DNA of 6,397 nucleotides from Candidatus Zixiibacteriota bacterium (GCA_030642845.1 DAOWMZ010000113.1:1-6397), one strand, 5' to 3'; counted from the first letter of the stretch, positions 1 to 6,397 are shown. The notes: generated by a model not told the origin, from the sequence alone. A program made the numbers and translations.

Positions 1-1
1 C

Positions 2-115
2 TCTGAATTTACCAATATGATTACTGAGATGTTTAAACTCAAAGCCGGGATCGCAATTATGGCTCATTATAATATGACTTCAAAATCAGTTATTGATTTG
101 TTAAGTACCAGATAA
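2..115 (+). CDS. Flagellin, C-terminal end (partial, 5' end outside window)
   Basis: The open frame entering from the left edge gives 37 residues before a TAA at 113-115. Those residues align without gaps to the extreme C-terminus of bacterial flagellin. The pattern TE-x-x-NM then AG-x-x-(V/I)-(L/M)-A-x-x-N then V-(L/I)-x-LL, known from FliC, appears here as SEFTNM, AGIAIMAHYN and SVIDLL. This part forms the C-terminal D0 helix, which packs with the N-terminal helix in the filament core and carries the export chaperone contact region. The hook-filament protein FlgL ends differently, so it fits less well. The variable domain and N-terminus lie outside the window, so which flagellin paralogue (fliC/hag type) this is cannot be told. 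No rho-independent terminator with a T-run follows the stop. Confidence 0.8.
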   Translation, partial: SEFTNMITEMFKLKAGIAIMAHYNMTSKSVIDLLSTR

Positions 116-135
116 TACTATAAAATATTAATAAA

Positions 136-173
136 AGTGGCTTAGCCACTGCCAATGTGGCTGAATTCCGCCA
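136..173. repeat. Cluster of TGGC/GCCA inverted repeats with alternative hairpins
   Basis: The tetramer TGGC or its complement GCCA occurs five times: 138-141 (TGGC), 145-148 (GCCA), 151-154 (GCCA), 158-161 (TGGC) and 170-173 (GCCA). A perfect 6-bp stem with a 3-base loop forms from 136-141 and 145-150. The arm at 145-149 can instead pair with 157-161, so the two hairpins exclude each other. A weaker 4-bp stem joins 158-161 to 170-173. No T-run follows on the + strand; the AT-rich tract lies on the upstream side (T-rich when read on the - strand). This is therefore not a normal terminator for the flagellin. It could be an operator, an mRNA 3'-end protection structure, or an attenuator-like element. 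Confidence 0.5.
138..154 (+). promoter_or_regulatory. Candidate sigma-54 (-24/-12) promoter element
   Basis: TGGC at 138-141 and CTGCCA at 149-154 place GG and GC exactly ten bases apart (GG 139-140, GC 151-152), as required at sigma-54 promoters (consensus TGGCAC-N5-TTGCW). The -24 half matches four of six bases and the -12 TTGC half three of four. It points toward rnr, and a sigma-54 activator gene lies downstream. The match sits inside the inverted-repeat cluster, so it may simply reflect that palindrome. No upstream activator site can be named. Confidence 0.22.
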
Positions 174-179
174 GATTTG

Positions 180-211
180 CTTGACATTGCCTCTTGCTCC
201 ATGTAATTTCG
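180..211 (+). promoter_or_regulatory. Candidate housekeeping promoter for the rnr operon
   Basis: TTGACA at 181-186 is a perfect -35 hexamer. Seventeen bases downstream, TAATTT (204-209) is a poor -10 box. Read by the Bacteroidetes rule (TTTG, about 19-21 bases, TAnnTTTG), the same DNA gives CTTG at 180-183, a 20-base spacer and TAATTTCG at 204-211, which matches five of the six fixed positions of the -7 box. Either reading predicts transcription starting near 215-218, at the ATG of rnr. Confidence 0.4.
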
Positions 212-217
212 TTTTAT

Positions 218-2401
218 ATGGAACTATCATCAAAAAAAATACTCACTGCGATAAAAAAGCAGTCCAGCCATCCCATGAAAATGAAGGAGCTGGGAAAAGC
301 CCTTAAAATACCAAAAAGTCTCTTTCCCCAATTCAGAACAATCGTAAAAGATTTGATTCTGAATGGCGATCTGGTCAAACTAAAACGAGGACGAATTGCC
401 ATACCGGATGAGATGAATATCATTGTCGGGGAAATCTCATTAACTCGTAAAGGAGTGGGGTTTGTCCAGGTGGATCCTGAAAAACAGGATATTCTGATTC
501 CTTCTTTAAGCGTTGGAACTGCTTTTGATGGTGATAAAGTAATGGTGCGCCTTACGGGGATGCCTGGTGGTCGTCAGGCTGGTGTAGTTGTTAAAGTAGT
601 TGAACGATCGGGAAGAAATATTGTTGGTATCTTTCATAAAGGTCAACATTTCCCTTATGTTGCTCCGGACAATGCCCGCATTCATCGTGATATTTATATC
701 ACTGCGGCTGAAATCAACAATGCCAAAGATGGCCAAAAAGTGGTATGCAAACTTATTGAATGGGAAGACCCCAATCTTAATCCGGTTGGAAAAGTAACCG
801 ATGTTTTAGGCTATCCCGAAGATCCGGGAGTAGATCTTTTAACGATTATCAAAATCTATAATCTCCCCGAAGAATTTCCTCAAAATATTCTTAATGAAGC
901 GGAACTGCAGACTTCAAAAAATATCAATGATGAATTATCAAAACGGCTCGATTTAACAAAGGAATGCATTTATACCATTGACCCTTTTGATGCCAAAGAT
1001 CATGATGATGCGATTTCTATTGAGAAAAACAGACAGGGATACAATTTGGGGGTTCATATTGCCGATGTTTCTTTCTGGGTTGAACCCGGTTCCAAGTTGG
1101 ATAGTGAAGCATTTCTCCGTGGGAATTCGGTTTATCTGCCGGGTAAAGTTATACCGATGCTTCCGGAAATTTTGTCCAATGATGTCTGTTCACTGAAACC
1201 AAATCGCAAACGATTAGCCTTTTCGATTTTTATTCAATTTGACCATAAAGGAAATATGCTTTCATGGGAACTGGCTGATTCGGTTTTAAAATCCCAGGCA
1301 AAGCTTTCATACGAAGAAGTCCAGGATTTTTATGATAAAAAAGAGCTTAAACCTCAATCTCAAAAGAAAATTGATAAAGTAGCAAGCAGTTTAACTATGG
1401 CCAGAAAGTTAGCCTCTATTTTAAGTAAAAAGAGATTCGCTGAAGGCTCCCTTGATTTTGATCTCCCGGAATCAAAAATCACTCTTAATAATAAAGGGGA
1501 AGTTCTGGAATTAGGGAATAGGGTCCGTCTGGAATCGCATCGATTGGTTGAGGAATTTATGCTGGTTGCCAATAAAGCGGTCGCATTGGAAGTATTCCGC
1601 AAAGGGCAGCAAATGATCTATCGCGTACATGACCGTCCGGATGTGGAAAAACTCAATAATTTTTCGGCTATGATGTCTCGTCTTGGGTACAAATTTCCTG
1701 TTTCTGATAAAACCAAACCTATTCATCTGGCGCGATTTCTTCTGAAAATTAAAGGGAAACCTGAAGAAGAATTTATTAATGAACTAATGCTCCGTTCTCT
1801 CCAAAAGGCGGTTTATCAGAGAAATAATATCGGGCATTTTGGATTGGCTTTTAAACATTATTCTCATTTTACTTCGCCGATACGCCGCTATCCTGATCTT
1901 CTCGTGCACAGATTACTTCGGGCTTTGAAAAATGGAAAATACCAGCCATCGTTTGCCAAAAGTATTCCCAATGTGATCGACAATGTCAGCAAACACTGCT
2001 CAGATACAGAAAGATTAGCTGAAAGAGCAGAAAGAGAAGCAATCAAAGTCAAGCAGGCATCGTTTATGATAAAACATGTAGGGGATGTTTTCAAAGGTGT
2101 CATCTCGGGAGTGACGGGTTATGGTTTTTATGTCCGTCTTGACGGTTTGGGAGCTGAAGGGATGGTGCGGATTTCTTCAATTGATGATGATTATTACAGC
2201 CATGATGAAAAAAACTACACCCTAAAAGGACGAAGTACCGGACGGGTTTTTCGTCTTGGTGATCAGATTGAAGTAGGGGTTCTAAGAGTGGATGAACTCA
2301 GGCACGAGATAGATCTGTTCATTGTAGAAAAGAAAAAGAAGTCCGGGAAAACCGGTAAGAGATCTCCCAACCGTAAAGAACGAAGAAGAAAGAAAAGATA
2401 A
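218..2401 (+). CDS. rnr: Ribonuclease R (3'-5' exoribonuclease, RNB family)
   Basis: RNase R degrades structured RNA processively from the 3' end in the cytoplasm, acting in mRNA decay, rRNA quality control and often trans-translation. Domains run in the standard order: winged-helix (about residues 1-65), two cold-shock/OB domains (about 69-113 and 133-197), RNB catalytic core (about 242-575), S1 domain (622-703) and a Lys/Arg-rich tail (704-727). The four metal-binding aspartates are present as D255, D261, D263 and D264 in the motif IDPFDAKDHDD. The RNB signature HFTSPIRRYPDL is at 550-561. The 727 residues fit the family, slightly shorter than the E. coli enzyme (813). ATG at 218 is chosen because the protein begins there with the winged helix; an upstream in-frame TTG at 194 would add eight residues but falls inside the candidate promoter. 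No Shine-Dalgarno precedes either start. It is probably the first gene of an operon with the activator 27 bases downstream. Confidence 0.96.
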   Translation: MELSSKKILTAIKKQSSHPMKMKELGKALKIPKSLFPQFRTIVKDLILNGDLVKLKRGRIAIPDEMNIIVGEISLTRKGVGFVQVDPEKQDILIPSLSVGTAFDGDKVMVRLTGMPGGRQAGVVVKVVERSGRNIVGIFHKGQHFPYVAPDNARIHRDIYITAAEINNAKDGQKVVCKLIEWEDPNLNPVGKVTDVLGYPEDPGVDLLTIIKIYNLPEEFPQNILNEAELQTSKNINDELSKRLDLTKECIYTIDPFDAKDHDDAISIEKNRQGYNLGVHIADVSFWVEPGSKLDSEAFLRGNSVYLPGKVIPMLPEILSNDVCSLKPNRKRLAFSIFIQFDHKGNMLSWELADSVLKSQAKLSYEEVQDFYDKKELKPQSQKKIDKVASSLTMARKLASILSKKRFAEGSLDFDLPESKITLNNKGEVLELGNRVRLESHRLVEEFMLVANKAVALEVFRKGQQMIYRVHDRPDVEKLNNFSAMMSRLGYKFPVSDKTKPIHLARFLLKIKGKPEEEFINELMLRSLQKAVYQRNNIGHFGLAFKHYSHFTSPIRRYPDLLVHRLLRALKNGKYQPSFAKSIPNVIDNVSKHCSDTERLAERAEREAIKVKQASFMIKHVGDVFKGVISGVTGYGFYVRLDGLGAEGMVRISSIDDDYYSHDEKNYTLKGRSTGRVFRLGDQIEVGVLRVDELRHEIDLFIVEKKKKSGKTGKRSPNRKERRRKKR

Positions 2402-2428
2402 TTTTATAAATAGGAATCTCCGGTAACG

Positions 2429-3847
2429 ATGATAAATCAAACCCTGATTTTTATTGATCCTCGTCGTGAGGATGAAAACCCGATTGACTGGTCAGAGATT
2501 GGCCAGGTAGTTACTGAACTTTCGGAAATTTATCAAATAGTTAAAGAGTCGCGAGTTGATCTTATTCTAATAGATGATTCTCGGTCTGAAATCAAACCGA
2601 CGGTGGCTACAAAGATTCATCGTTTTAACGGTTTAACCGAGATATGGCTGATGACTAATGATGATTTTTATGAAGATTATAATTCCGAATATATTGATGG
2701 TTCATTTTCACGCTACCAGGGATTAGAAAAAATATCTCGTAAAGTTAAAAATATTTTATATGGTAAAAAGCTGCTGTCCCAATATGGAATAATCGGTCGT
2801 TCTACCAGAATGAAAGCAGTAGCAGAAACAATTGATAGAGTTGCCACTACCGAAGTTCCGGTTATGATTGTCGGTTCATCGGGAACCGGAAAGGAACTGG
2901 TAGCAAACGCTCTTCATCGTTTTTCAAACAGGTCAAACAATCCTTTTGTAGCGATAAATTGCGGAGCATTAGCCGAAGGTGTGCTCGAATCGGAGTTGTT
3001 CGGTCATGAACGAGGAGCCTTCACCGGTTCAGTAGCAAAACGGGAAGGACTATTTCATAAAGCCGAAAAGGGATCGATATTCTTAGATGAAATTGGAGAA
3101 ACCAAACTGGACACACAGGTTAAACTCTTGCGTGTTCTTGAAGATGGTACTTATTATCCGGTTGGGTCATCGATTGCCCGTCATGCCGATGTTAGAGTAA
3201 TTTCGGCTACTAATCGCGATCTTACTGAAGCTTTAGCTGAAAAAGAATTTCGTGAAGACCTCTATTTCAGAATAGGTGTTGTTAAAATTGTTCTACCTCC
3301 TCTATTTGAACGCAAAGGAGATATTCAGCCGTTGCTTTCTTATTTCTGGGAAGGCTATAAAAAAATGGATTTCTCTGATTCTGCTCTGGAACTCTTGATC
3401 AAATATGACTGGCCGGGTAATGTCCGACAGTTGAGAAATTTTGCTGATCGGATGATCGCTCTCAAGCCAAATGAGTTGGTGAGAGATCAGGATGTGCAGG
3501 CTTTTATTGATGAACAGCATTCCAAACTCGATCACTTGCCTGTATCAACCGGAAAAACTGTTGAGGAAGCCGGTCAGGAACTGATTTACAGAGCCATTCT
3601 GCAAATGGGAACAGAAATAAAACTTCTGAGAGATTTGATTACATCACATCTGCCGGGGGGAACACCGGAAGATCAGTATGAGGAATCAGAGTCTATGAAA
3701 AGCGGGGGGACTATGGAACAGATGGAAGAGATGATGATCAAACAGGTTTTGGAAGAGACCGGCGGCAACCGGAAAGAGACAGCCAAAAAACTTGGAATTG
3801 GCGAAAGAACACTCTATAGAAAATTAAAAAAATATAATCTTCGTTGA
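2429..3847 (+). CDS. Sigma-54-dependent transcriptional activator with degenerate receiver and Fis-type HTH
   Basis: This 472-residue enhancer-binding protein uses ATP hydrolysis to open promoters bound by sigma-54 RNA polymerase. Residues 1-115 look like a decayed receiver: strand LIFID with D10, then DLILIDD (D49/D50) where the phospho-acceptor would sit, but the conserved Lys-Pro near the end is missing. The AAA+ domain (about 121-345) has Walker A GSSGTGKE (149-156), the sigma-54 contact loop as GAFTGS (196-201), Walker B IFLDE (D220, E221), arginine fingers in FREDLYFR (R275, R281) and sensor II WPGNVRQLRN (328-337). A helical linker (about 377-404, containing ELIYRAI) resembles one I recall from FCB-group activators. 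The Fis-like helix-turn-helix is at 431-470 (GGNRKETAKKLGI, RTLYRKL). ATG 2429 has only a weak AGGA 13 bases upstream. The gene overlaps the next by 4 bases. Targets and the activating signal are unknown. Confidence 0.93.
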   Translation: MINQTLIFIDPRREDENPIDWSEIGQVVTELSEIYQIVKESRVDLILIDDSRSEIKPTVATKIHRFNGLTEIWLMTNDDFYEDYNSEYIDGSFSRYQGLEKISRKVKNILYGKKLLSQYGIIGRSTRMKAVAETIDRVATTEVPVMIVGSSGTGKELVANALHRFSNRSNNPFVAINCGALAEGVLESELFGHERGAFTGSVAKREGLFHKAEKGSIFLDEIGETKLDTQVKLLRVLEDGTYYPVGSSIARHADVRVISATNRDLTEALAEKEFREDLYFRIGVVKIVLPPLFERKGDIQPLLSYFWEGYKKMDFSDSALELLIKYDWPGNVRQLRNFADRMIALKPNELVRDQDVQAFIDEQHSKLDHLPVSTGKTVEEAGQELIYRAILQMGTEIKLLRDLITSHLPGGTPEDQYEESESMKSGGTMEQMEEMMIKQVLEETGGNRKETAKKLGIGERTLYRKLKKYNLR

Positions 3848-5493
3848 ATGTGCGCATTGTAAATTTAATAATTATTATCCTTGTTGTATGGGCAGGCATT
3901 GCCTGCGGGCAGTCGGTTTCTTCTGACCTGTTTGACAGTGATGAAGAACTCTATCAGGCTTTTCTATTGGGGGAAATCAGTTATAACGAATATATCATAA
4001 TTAAAGATATTTTGGCTACCGGACTTGATTCAACAAATATTCATCTTCTCGATTATATCCCAAATCTCTCATATTTTTTGAAACAGAAAAATAGCTTGCA
4101 GACTAAATTGGAAAAGGAGCAGGAGCAATTATTGATTATTCCCAAATCTCATCGATCAAAATATCATACAAAAGTTAATTATAAATATTATCAGAAATTA
4201 AAAAAAGAGGATACTTCGCGGTATCATATTGCAACACAAATAAATATTAATAAAAATCTACAAACGATCTTTAAAATCGAAAGAGAATATAGCGGATACG
4301 AACGTGTTATTTATCGCTCTATAAGATACAAAAACAAGCGAGGCTTGTTAAAAGAAATTCATATTGGTAACTTTTCTAAAAGGTTGGGTTTGGGGACTGT
4401 CTCAGGATACCGGGGAAAGTTTTTGGATTTATCCAGAGAGATAAATGATGAATCATTGTTGTTTCCGGATTACGGTGGTTCCAACGGCCTTTTTTTGAAA
4501 ATGTCTCCCAATAATAAAATCAATATACAATCCATATTATCATTCAATCGTGATAGCAGTCATGAAATTATGTCTTCGGCAGCTATGGCATCAATAAAAA
4601 CTGGACAAATTGAACTTGGCTTATTAGCAGGAATGAACAGAATCAAAAATAAAAGTAACGAAGTTACTTTTATTGATAATAAAGTTGGTCTCTTTTCCAA
4701 ATATGGATATTCAGAAGGATATGCAACAGTTGAACTGAATTTGCAAACCGGTGATAAAAGTGGTTTCGGCGGGTTTGTCACCGAAGGAAGACATCATTTT
4801 AATAATGCCGATATCAGATATTCTTTATGGTCGTATAGTAATAATTTCCTTGATCTTTCATCTGGAAGTAAAGCGGGTAATATTTCCCATTCAGAAGATA
4901 TTGAAGAAATTGATTTATCAATTACTACCAGCAGGACAGGAGTTGAAGGAGGATTATTCAAAACTATAATTGAATTATCTCCAAATTATGAAATGGTCAG
5001 CTCTTTGATTTACTCCGGGCTTGATAAGGATAATTTTAATATCCAATACCTGGGCGGATTGATCAGATCAATTAACGAAAAACTCTCAATTCGGCTGGAT
5101 CATATTTATAAAACAAAAAAACGATTTAAAGATCAAAACGAATCGGAAACAGAAGATCATAAAACAAGGTTGGAAACTCGATTTTCCTCTGGTAATTTAT
5201 TTGTAAGAAGTTATATTGGCTATCAGACTAAAACAGGGGAGAAAGATTATTTGTCTTTGTTCATGAGATTGCGCAATACCAATACTCGGTTTGGTTCTCT
5301 GGAGTTCTGGTCAAATCTGTCTCATATAGATATTAATAACAGTATGATAGATTATTGGTATTCATTTATCAGAATCAAACAGCAGTTATTCCTTAATTTT
5401 TCAACCGGAATAAAATTCAGCCACAGTTATAACAGATCAAGCAATGACCACCACAGCACAACAGTGATTCTGGAGGCAACAGCATTGCTATGA
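3844..5493 (+). CDS. Predicted outer-membrane beta-barrel protein with HHH-like N-terminus
   Basis: This 549-residue protein matches no named gene I know. Residues 1-23 form a signal peptide (short charged start, hydrophobic core about 8-20). Residues 32-75 are a helical segment (DEELYQAFLLGEI, LLDYIPNLS) resembling the degenerate helix-hairpin-helix start of FCB barrel proteins. A polar, partly coiled linker (78-107) follows. From about 108 to the end the sequence is alternating beta strands with polar turns and many Tyr, Phe and Asn, as in an outer-membrane barrel. The motif GNFSKRLGLGTVSGYRG (175-191) resembles the GDY-x(4)-GQGL segment of HHH-associated barrels in Bacteroidetes. The C-terminus ends in Leu, not the usual Phe/Trp barrel signal. 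TTG 3844 overlaps the activator stop as TTGA; GTG 3850 would give an equally good signal peptide. No Shine-Dalgarno is visible, suggesting translational coupling. The function is unknown; a surface transporter or secretion-linked barrel is inference. Confidence 0.7.
   Translation: MNVRIVNLIIIILVVWAGIACGQSVSSDLFDSDEELYQAFLLGEISYNEYIIIKDILATGLDSTNIHLLDYIPNLSYFLKQKNSLQTKLEKEQEQLLIIPKSHRSKYHTKVNYKYYQKLKKEDTSRYHIATQININKNLQTIFKIEREYSGYERVIYRSIRYKNKRGLLKEIHIGNFSKRLGLGTVSGYRGKFLDLSREINDESLLFPDYGGSNGLFLKMSPNNKINIQSILSFNRDSSHEIMSSAAMASIKTGQIELGLLAGMNRIKNKSNEVTFIDNKVGLFSKYGYSEGYATVELNLQTGDKSGFGGFVTEGRHHFNNADIRYSLWSYSNNFLDLSSGSKAGNISHSEDIEEIDLSITTSRTGVEGGLFKTIIELSPNYEMVSSLIYSGLDKDNFNIQYLGGLIRSINEKLSIRLDHIYKTKKRFKDQNESETEDHKTRLETRFSSGNLFVRSYIGYQTKTGEKDYLSLFMRLRNTNTRFGSLEFWSNLSHIDINNSMIDYWYSFIRIKQQLFLNFSTGIKFSHSYNRSSNDHHSTTVILEATALL
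5472..5476 (+). promoter_or_regulatory. Ribosome binding site of the lamin-tail gene
   Basis: GGAGG lies within the last codons of the barrel gene, 13 bases before the ATG at 5490. It is the clearest Shine-Dalgarno in the window. The spacing is longer than usual, but it supports ATG 5490, which overlaps the barrel stop as ATGA. Confidence 0.5.
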
Positions 5494-6397
5494 TCAGATT
5501 AATATCTTCAATATTAATAATTCTTATCCTCTTTTCTAATAATGTTAATGCTGAGATAATAATCAATGAAGTAATGGCTAACGAACCAATTGGTGATAGA
5601 AATTTAGAATGGTTTGAGCTATATAATAATTCCGGTGGAATAGAATCGCTCGATGGTTACAAAATACATATTGGAACAAAGATAATAGAATTTGCATCCG
5701 GAATTGAGTTAGAGAGTAAAGCACATCAAGTCTTCTGTAAAGATATATTTATTGAAGGGACACCACAGGGATTTGGGGAATATTGGGGTGATGGTTCTAT
5801 ATTATGGGGAGATTCATATCAGGAGACATTAATTTTGACTCCTATAGAAATCGAAGAATCATTCAGCTTGACCAATTCATCAGGGATAATTGAACTTTAT
5901 AACAACAATGATATTTTAGTTTCAGAATTCGAATGGATAAGTTCAGGTTTGGATGGATACTCATGGGAGAGATTCTCAGCTTTATCAAGTATAGTCGAAC
6001 AGTCTGTTGATCTGATTGGTTCAACGCCAGGATATGTTAATTCTATTACTCCTGTCCCAAATGATCTGGCGGTTGAATTGTTGGATGTAAGCTATTCTGA
6101 TGGCTTAACCAATGTTTCTATACTTATTACAAATGTTGGGACTAATGATGTCACTAATGCATTTTTCCAGATTATATTTTATGAAAATGATACAACTCTT
6201 GAATTGGCTGACCATGTTAATCTTCCATCACTTTCTCCATCAGAAATATTCTTATATGAAAGAAATACAATATTTGATAATTACTATAATGATTTATCAG
6301 CTAATGTATCTTGGGATGATCGAAATAGTAATAATGGAATTAGATTCATTGCTCCTGGAGGGGATTTCCCTCCCGTAATTCTAAATGAATTTTTAGC
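5490..6397 (+). CDS. Secreted lamin-tail-domain (LTD) protein, 3' end outside window
   Basis: The frame stays open for 302 codons to the window edge. Residues 1-21 are a signal peptide with hydrophobic core ISSILIILILF and a V-N-A cleavage site before E22. Residues 22-184 form a lamin-tail domain: IIINEVMANEP, EWFELYNNS, SLDGYKI, the later LDGYSWERF, and the closing GSTPGYVN. Residues about 190-285 fit a CARDB/Ig-like beta-sandwich (DLAVELLDV, ITNVGTNDV, LPSLSPSE and the SNNG end). At 295 a new segment PPVILNEFLA repeats the LTD opening, so a second LTD begins at the edge. Bacterial LTDs occur in exported, surface or extracellular proteins, sometimes joined to nucleases or phosphatases; no catalytic domain is visible in this part. 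A C-terminal sorting or FlgD-like domain may follow outside the window. The 4-base overlap with the barrel gene suggests the two act together at the cell envelope. Confidence 0.82.
   Translation, partial: MIRLISSILIILILFSNNVNAEIIINEVMANEPIGDRNLEWFELYNNSGGIESLDGYKIHIGTKIIEFASGIELESKAHQVFCKDIFIEGTPQGFGEYWGDGSILWGDSYQETLILTPIEIEESFSLTNSSGIIELYNNNDILVSEFEWISSGLDGYSWERFSALSSIVEQSVDLIGSTPGYVNSITPVPNDLAVELLDVSYSDGLTNVSILITNVGTNDVTNAFFQIIFYENDTTLELADHVNLPSLSPSEIFLYERNTIFDNYYNDLSANVSWDDRNSNNGIRFIAPGGDFPPVILNEFL

Noticed and set aside
2..115. FlgL or a flagellar rod/hook protein (FlgG/FlgE type) as the identity of the partial first gene
   Set aside because: The NM motif is shared loosely with rod and hook proteins, but the AG-x-x-(V/I)-(L/M)-A-x-x-N and V-x-x-LL ending is that of flagellin.
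136..150. Rho-independent terminator for the flagellin gene
   Set aside because: The 6-bp stem is perfect, but the bases after it on the + strand are mixed, not a T-run. The AT-rich tract is on the upstream side, so it would suit only a - strand transcript, and no - strand gene is present.
194..217. TTG 194 as the start of RNase R
   Set aside because: It adds only eight residues outside the family pattern, has no ribosome binding site, and overlaps the candidate promoter. ATG 218 is preferred.
1360..2103. Minus-strand reading frames of about 70-80 codons across the rnr gene
   Set aside because: All lie antisense to well-conserved RNase R domains, have no ribosome sites and resemble no family.
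3655..3707. Two G6 tracts (3655-3660 and 3702-3707) as phase-variation switches in the activator
   Set aside because: Six G bases is short for slippage switching. Both simply encode Gly-Gly-Thr in a flexible linker, and the frame is intact.
3895..3909. Lipobox making the barrel protein a lipoprotein
   Set aside because: Cys21 follows Ala20, but the -3 position is Gly instead of Leu/Val/Ile, and a long barrel behind it favours ordinary signal peptidase I cleavage.
6112..6378. A separate 88-codon + strand gene
   Set aside because: It lies in another frame inside the lamin-tail gene, which has clear domain structure. The hydrophobic, Met-rich product is a by-product of AT-rich coding DNA.

Overview
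The window holds the 3' end of one gene, three complete genes and the 5' part of a fifth. All are on the + strand, packed tightly, in AT-rich DNA (roughly 35-42% GC by eye). No rRNA, tRNA, CRISPR array, insertion sequence or phage gene was recognised. The organism looks like a flagellated member of the Fibrobacteres-Chlorobi-Bacteroidetes (FCB) superphylum or a related candidate phylum. Reasons: a promoter-like element close to the Bacteroidetes TTTG / TAnnTTTG pattern, a sigma-54 activator whose linker resembles an FCB subfamily, an HHH-associated-type outer-membrane barrel, and a secreted lamin-tail-domain protein. This placement is inference; no marker gene here fixes the phylum.

Layout. 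Positions 2-115 encode the last 37 residues of a flagellin (C-terminal D0 helix). Positions 116-217 are non-coding and unusually structured: five TGGC/GCCA tetramers within 36 bases form mutually exclusive hairpins, overlapped by a sigma-54-like -24/-12 match and followed by a housekeeping-type promoter candidate that ends almost on the next start codon. Then come rnr (RNase R, 218-2401), a sigma-54-dependent activator with a degenerate receiver domain (2429-3847), a 549-residue predicted outer-membrane beta-barrel protein (3844-5493), and a secreted multidomain lamin-tail protein cut by the window end (5490-6397).

How they fit together. The gap from rnr to the activator is 27 bases with no terminator, and the next two junctions overlap by 4 bases (TTGA, then ATGA). 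The four genes therefore probably form one transcript, with translational coupling across the last three. The likeliest reading is a general RNA-decay gene leading an operon whose distal half is a surface module (barrel plus secreted protein) co-expressed with a sigma-54 activator. The target of the activator cannot be read from the window. Flagellin transcription is a reasonable guess because of the neighbour and the sigma-54-like site, but it is unproven. I found no clearly novel defence or mobile system. The least described parts are the barrel/lamin-tail pair and the structured leader before rnr.
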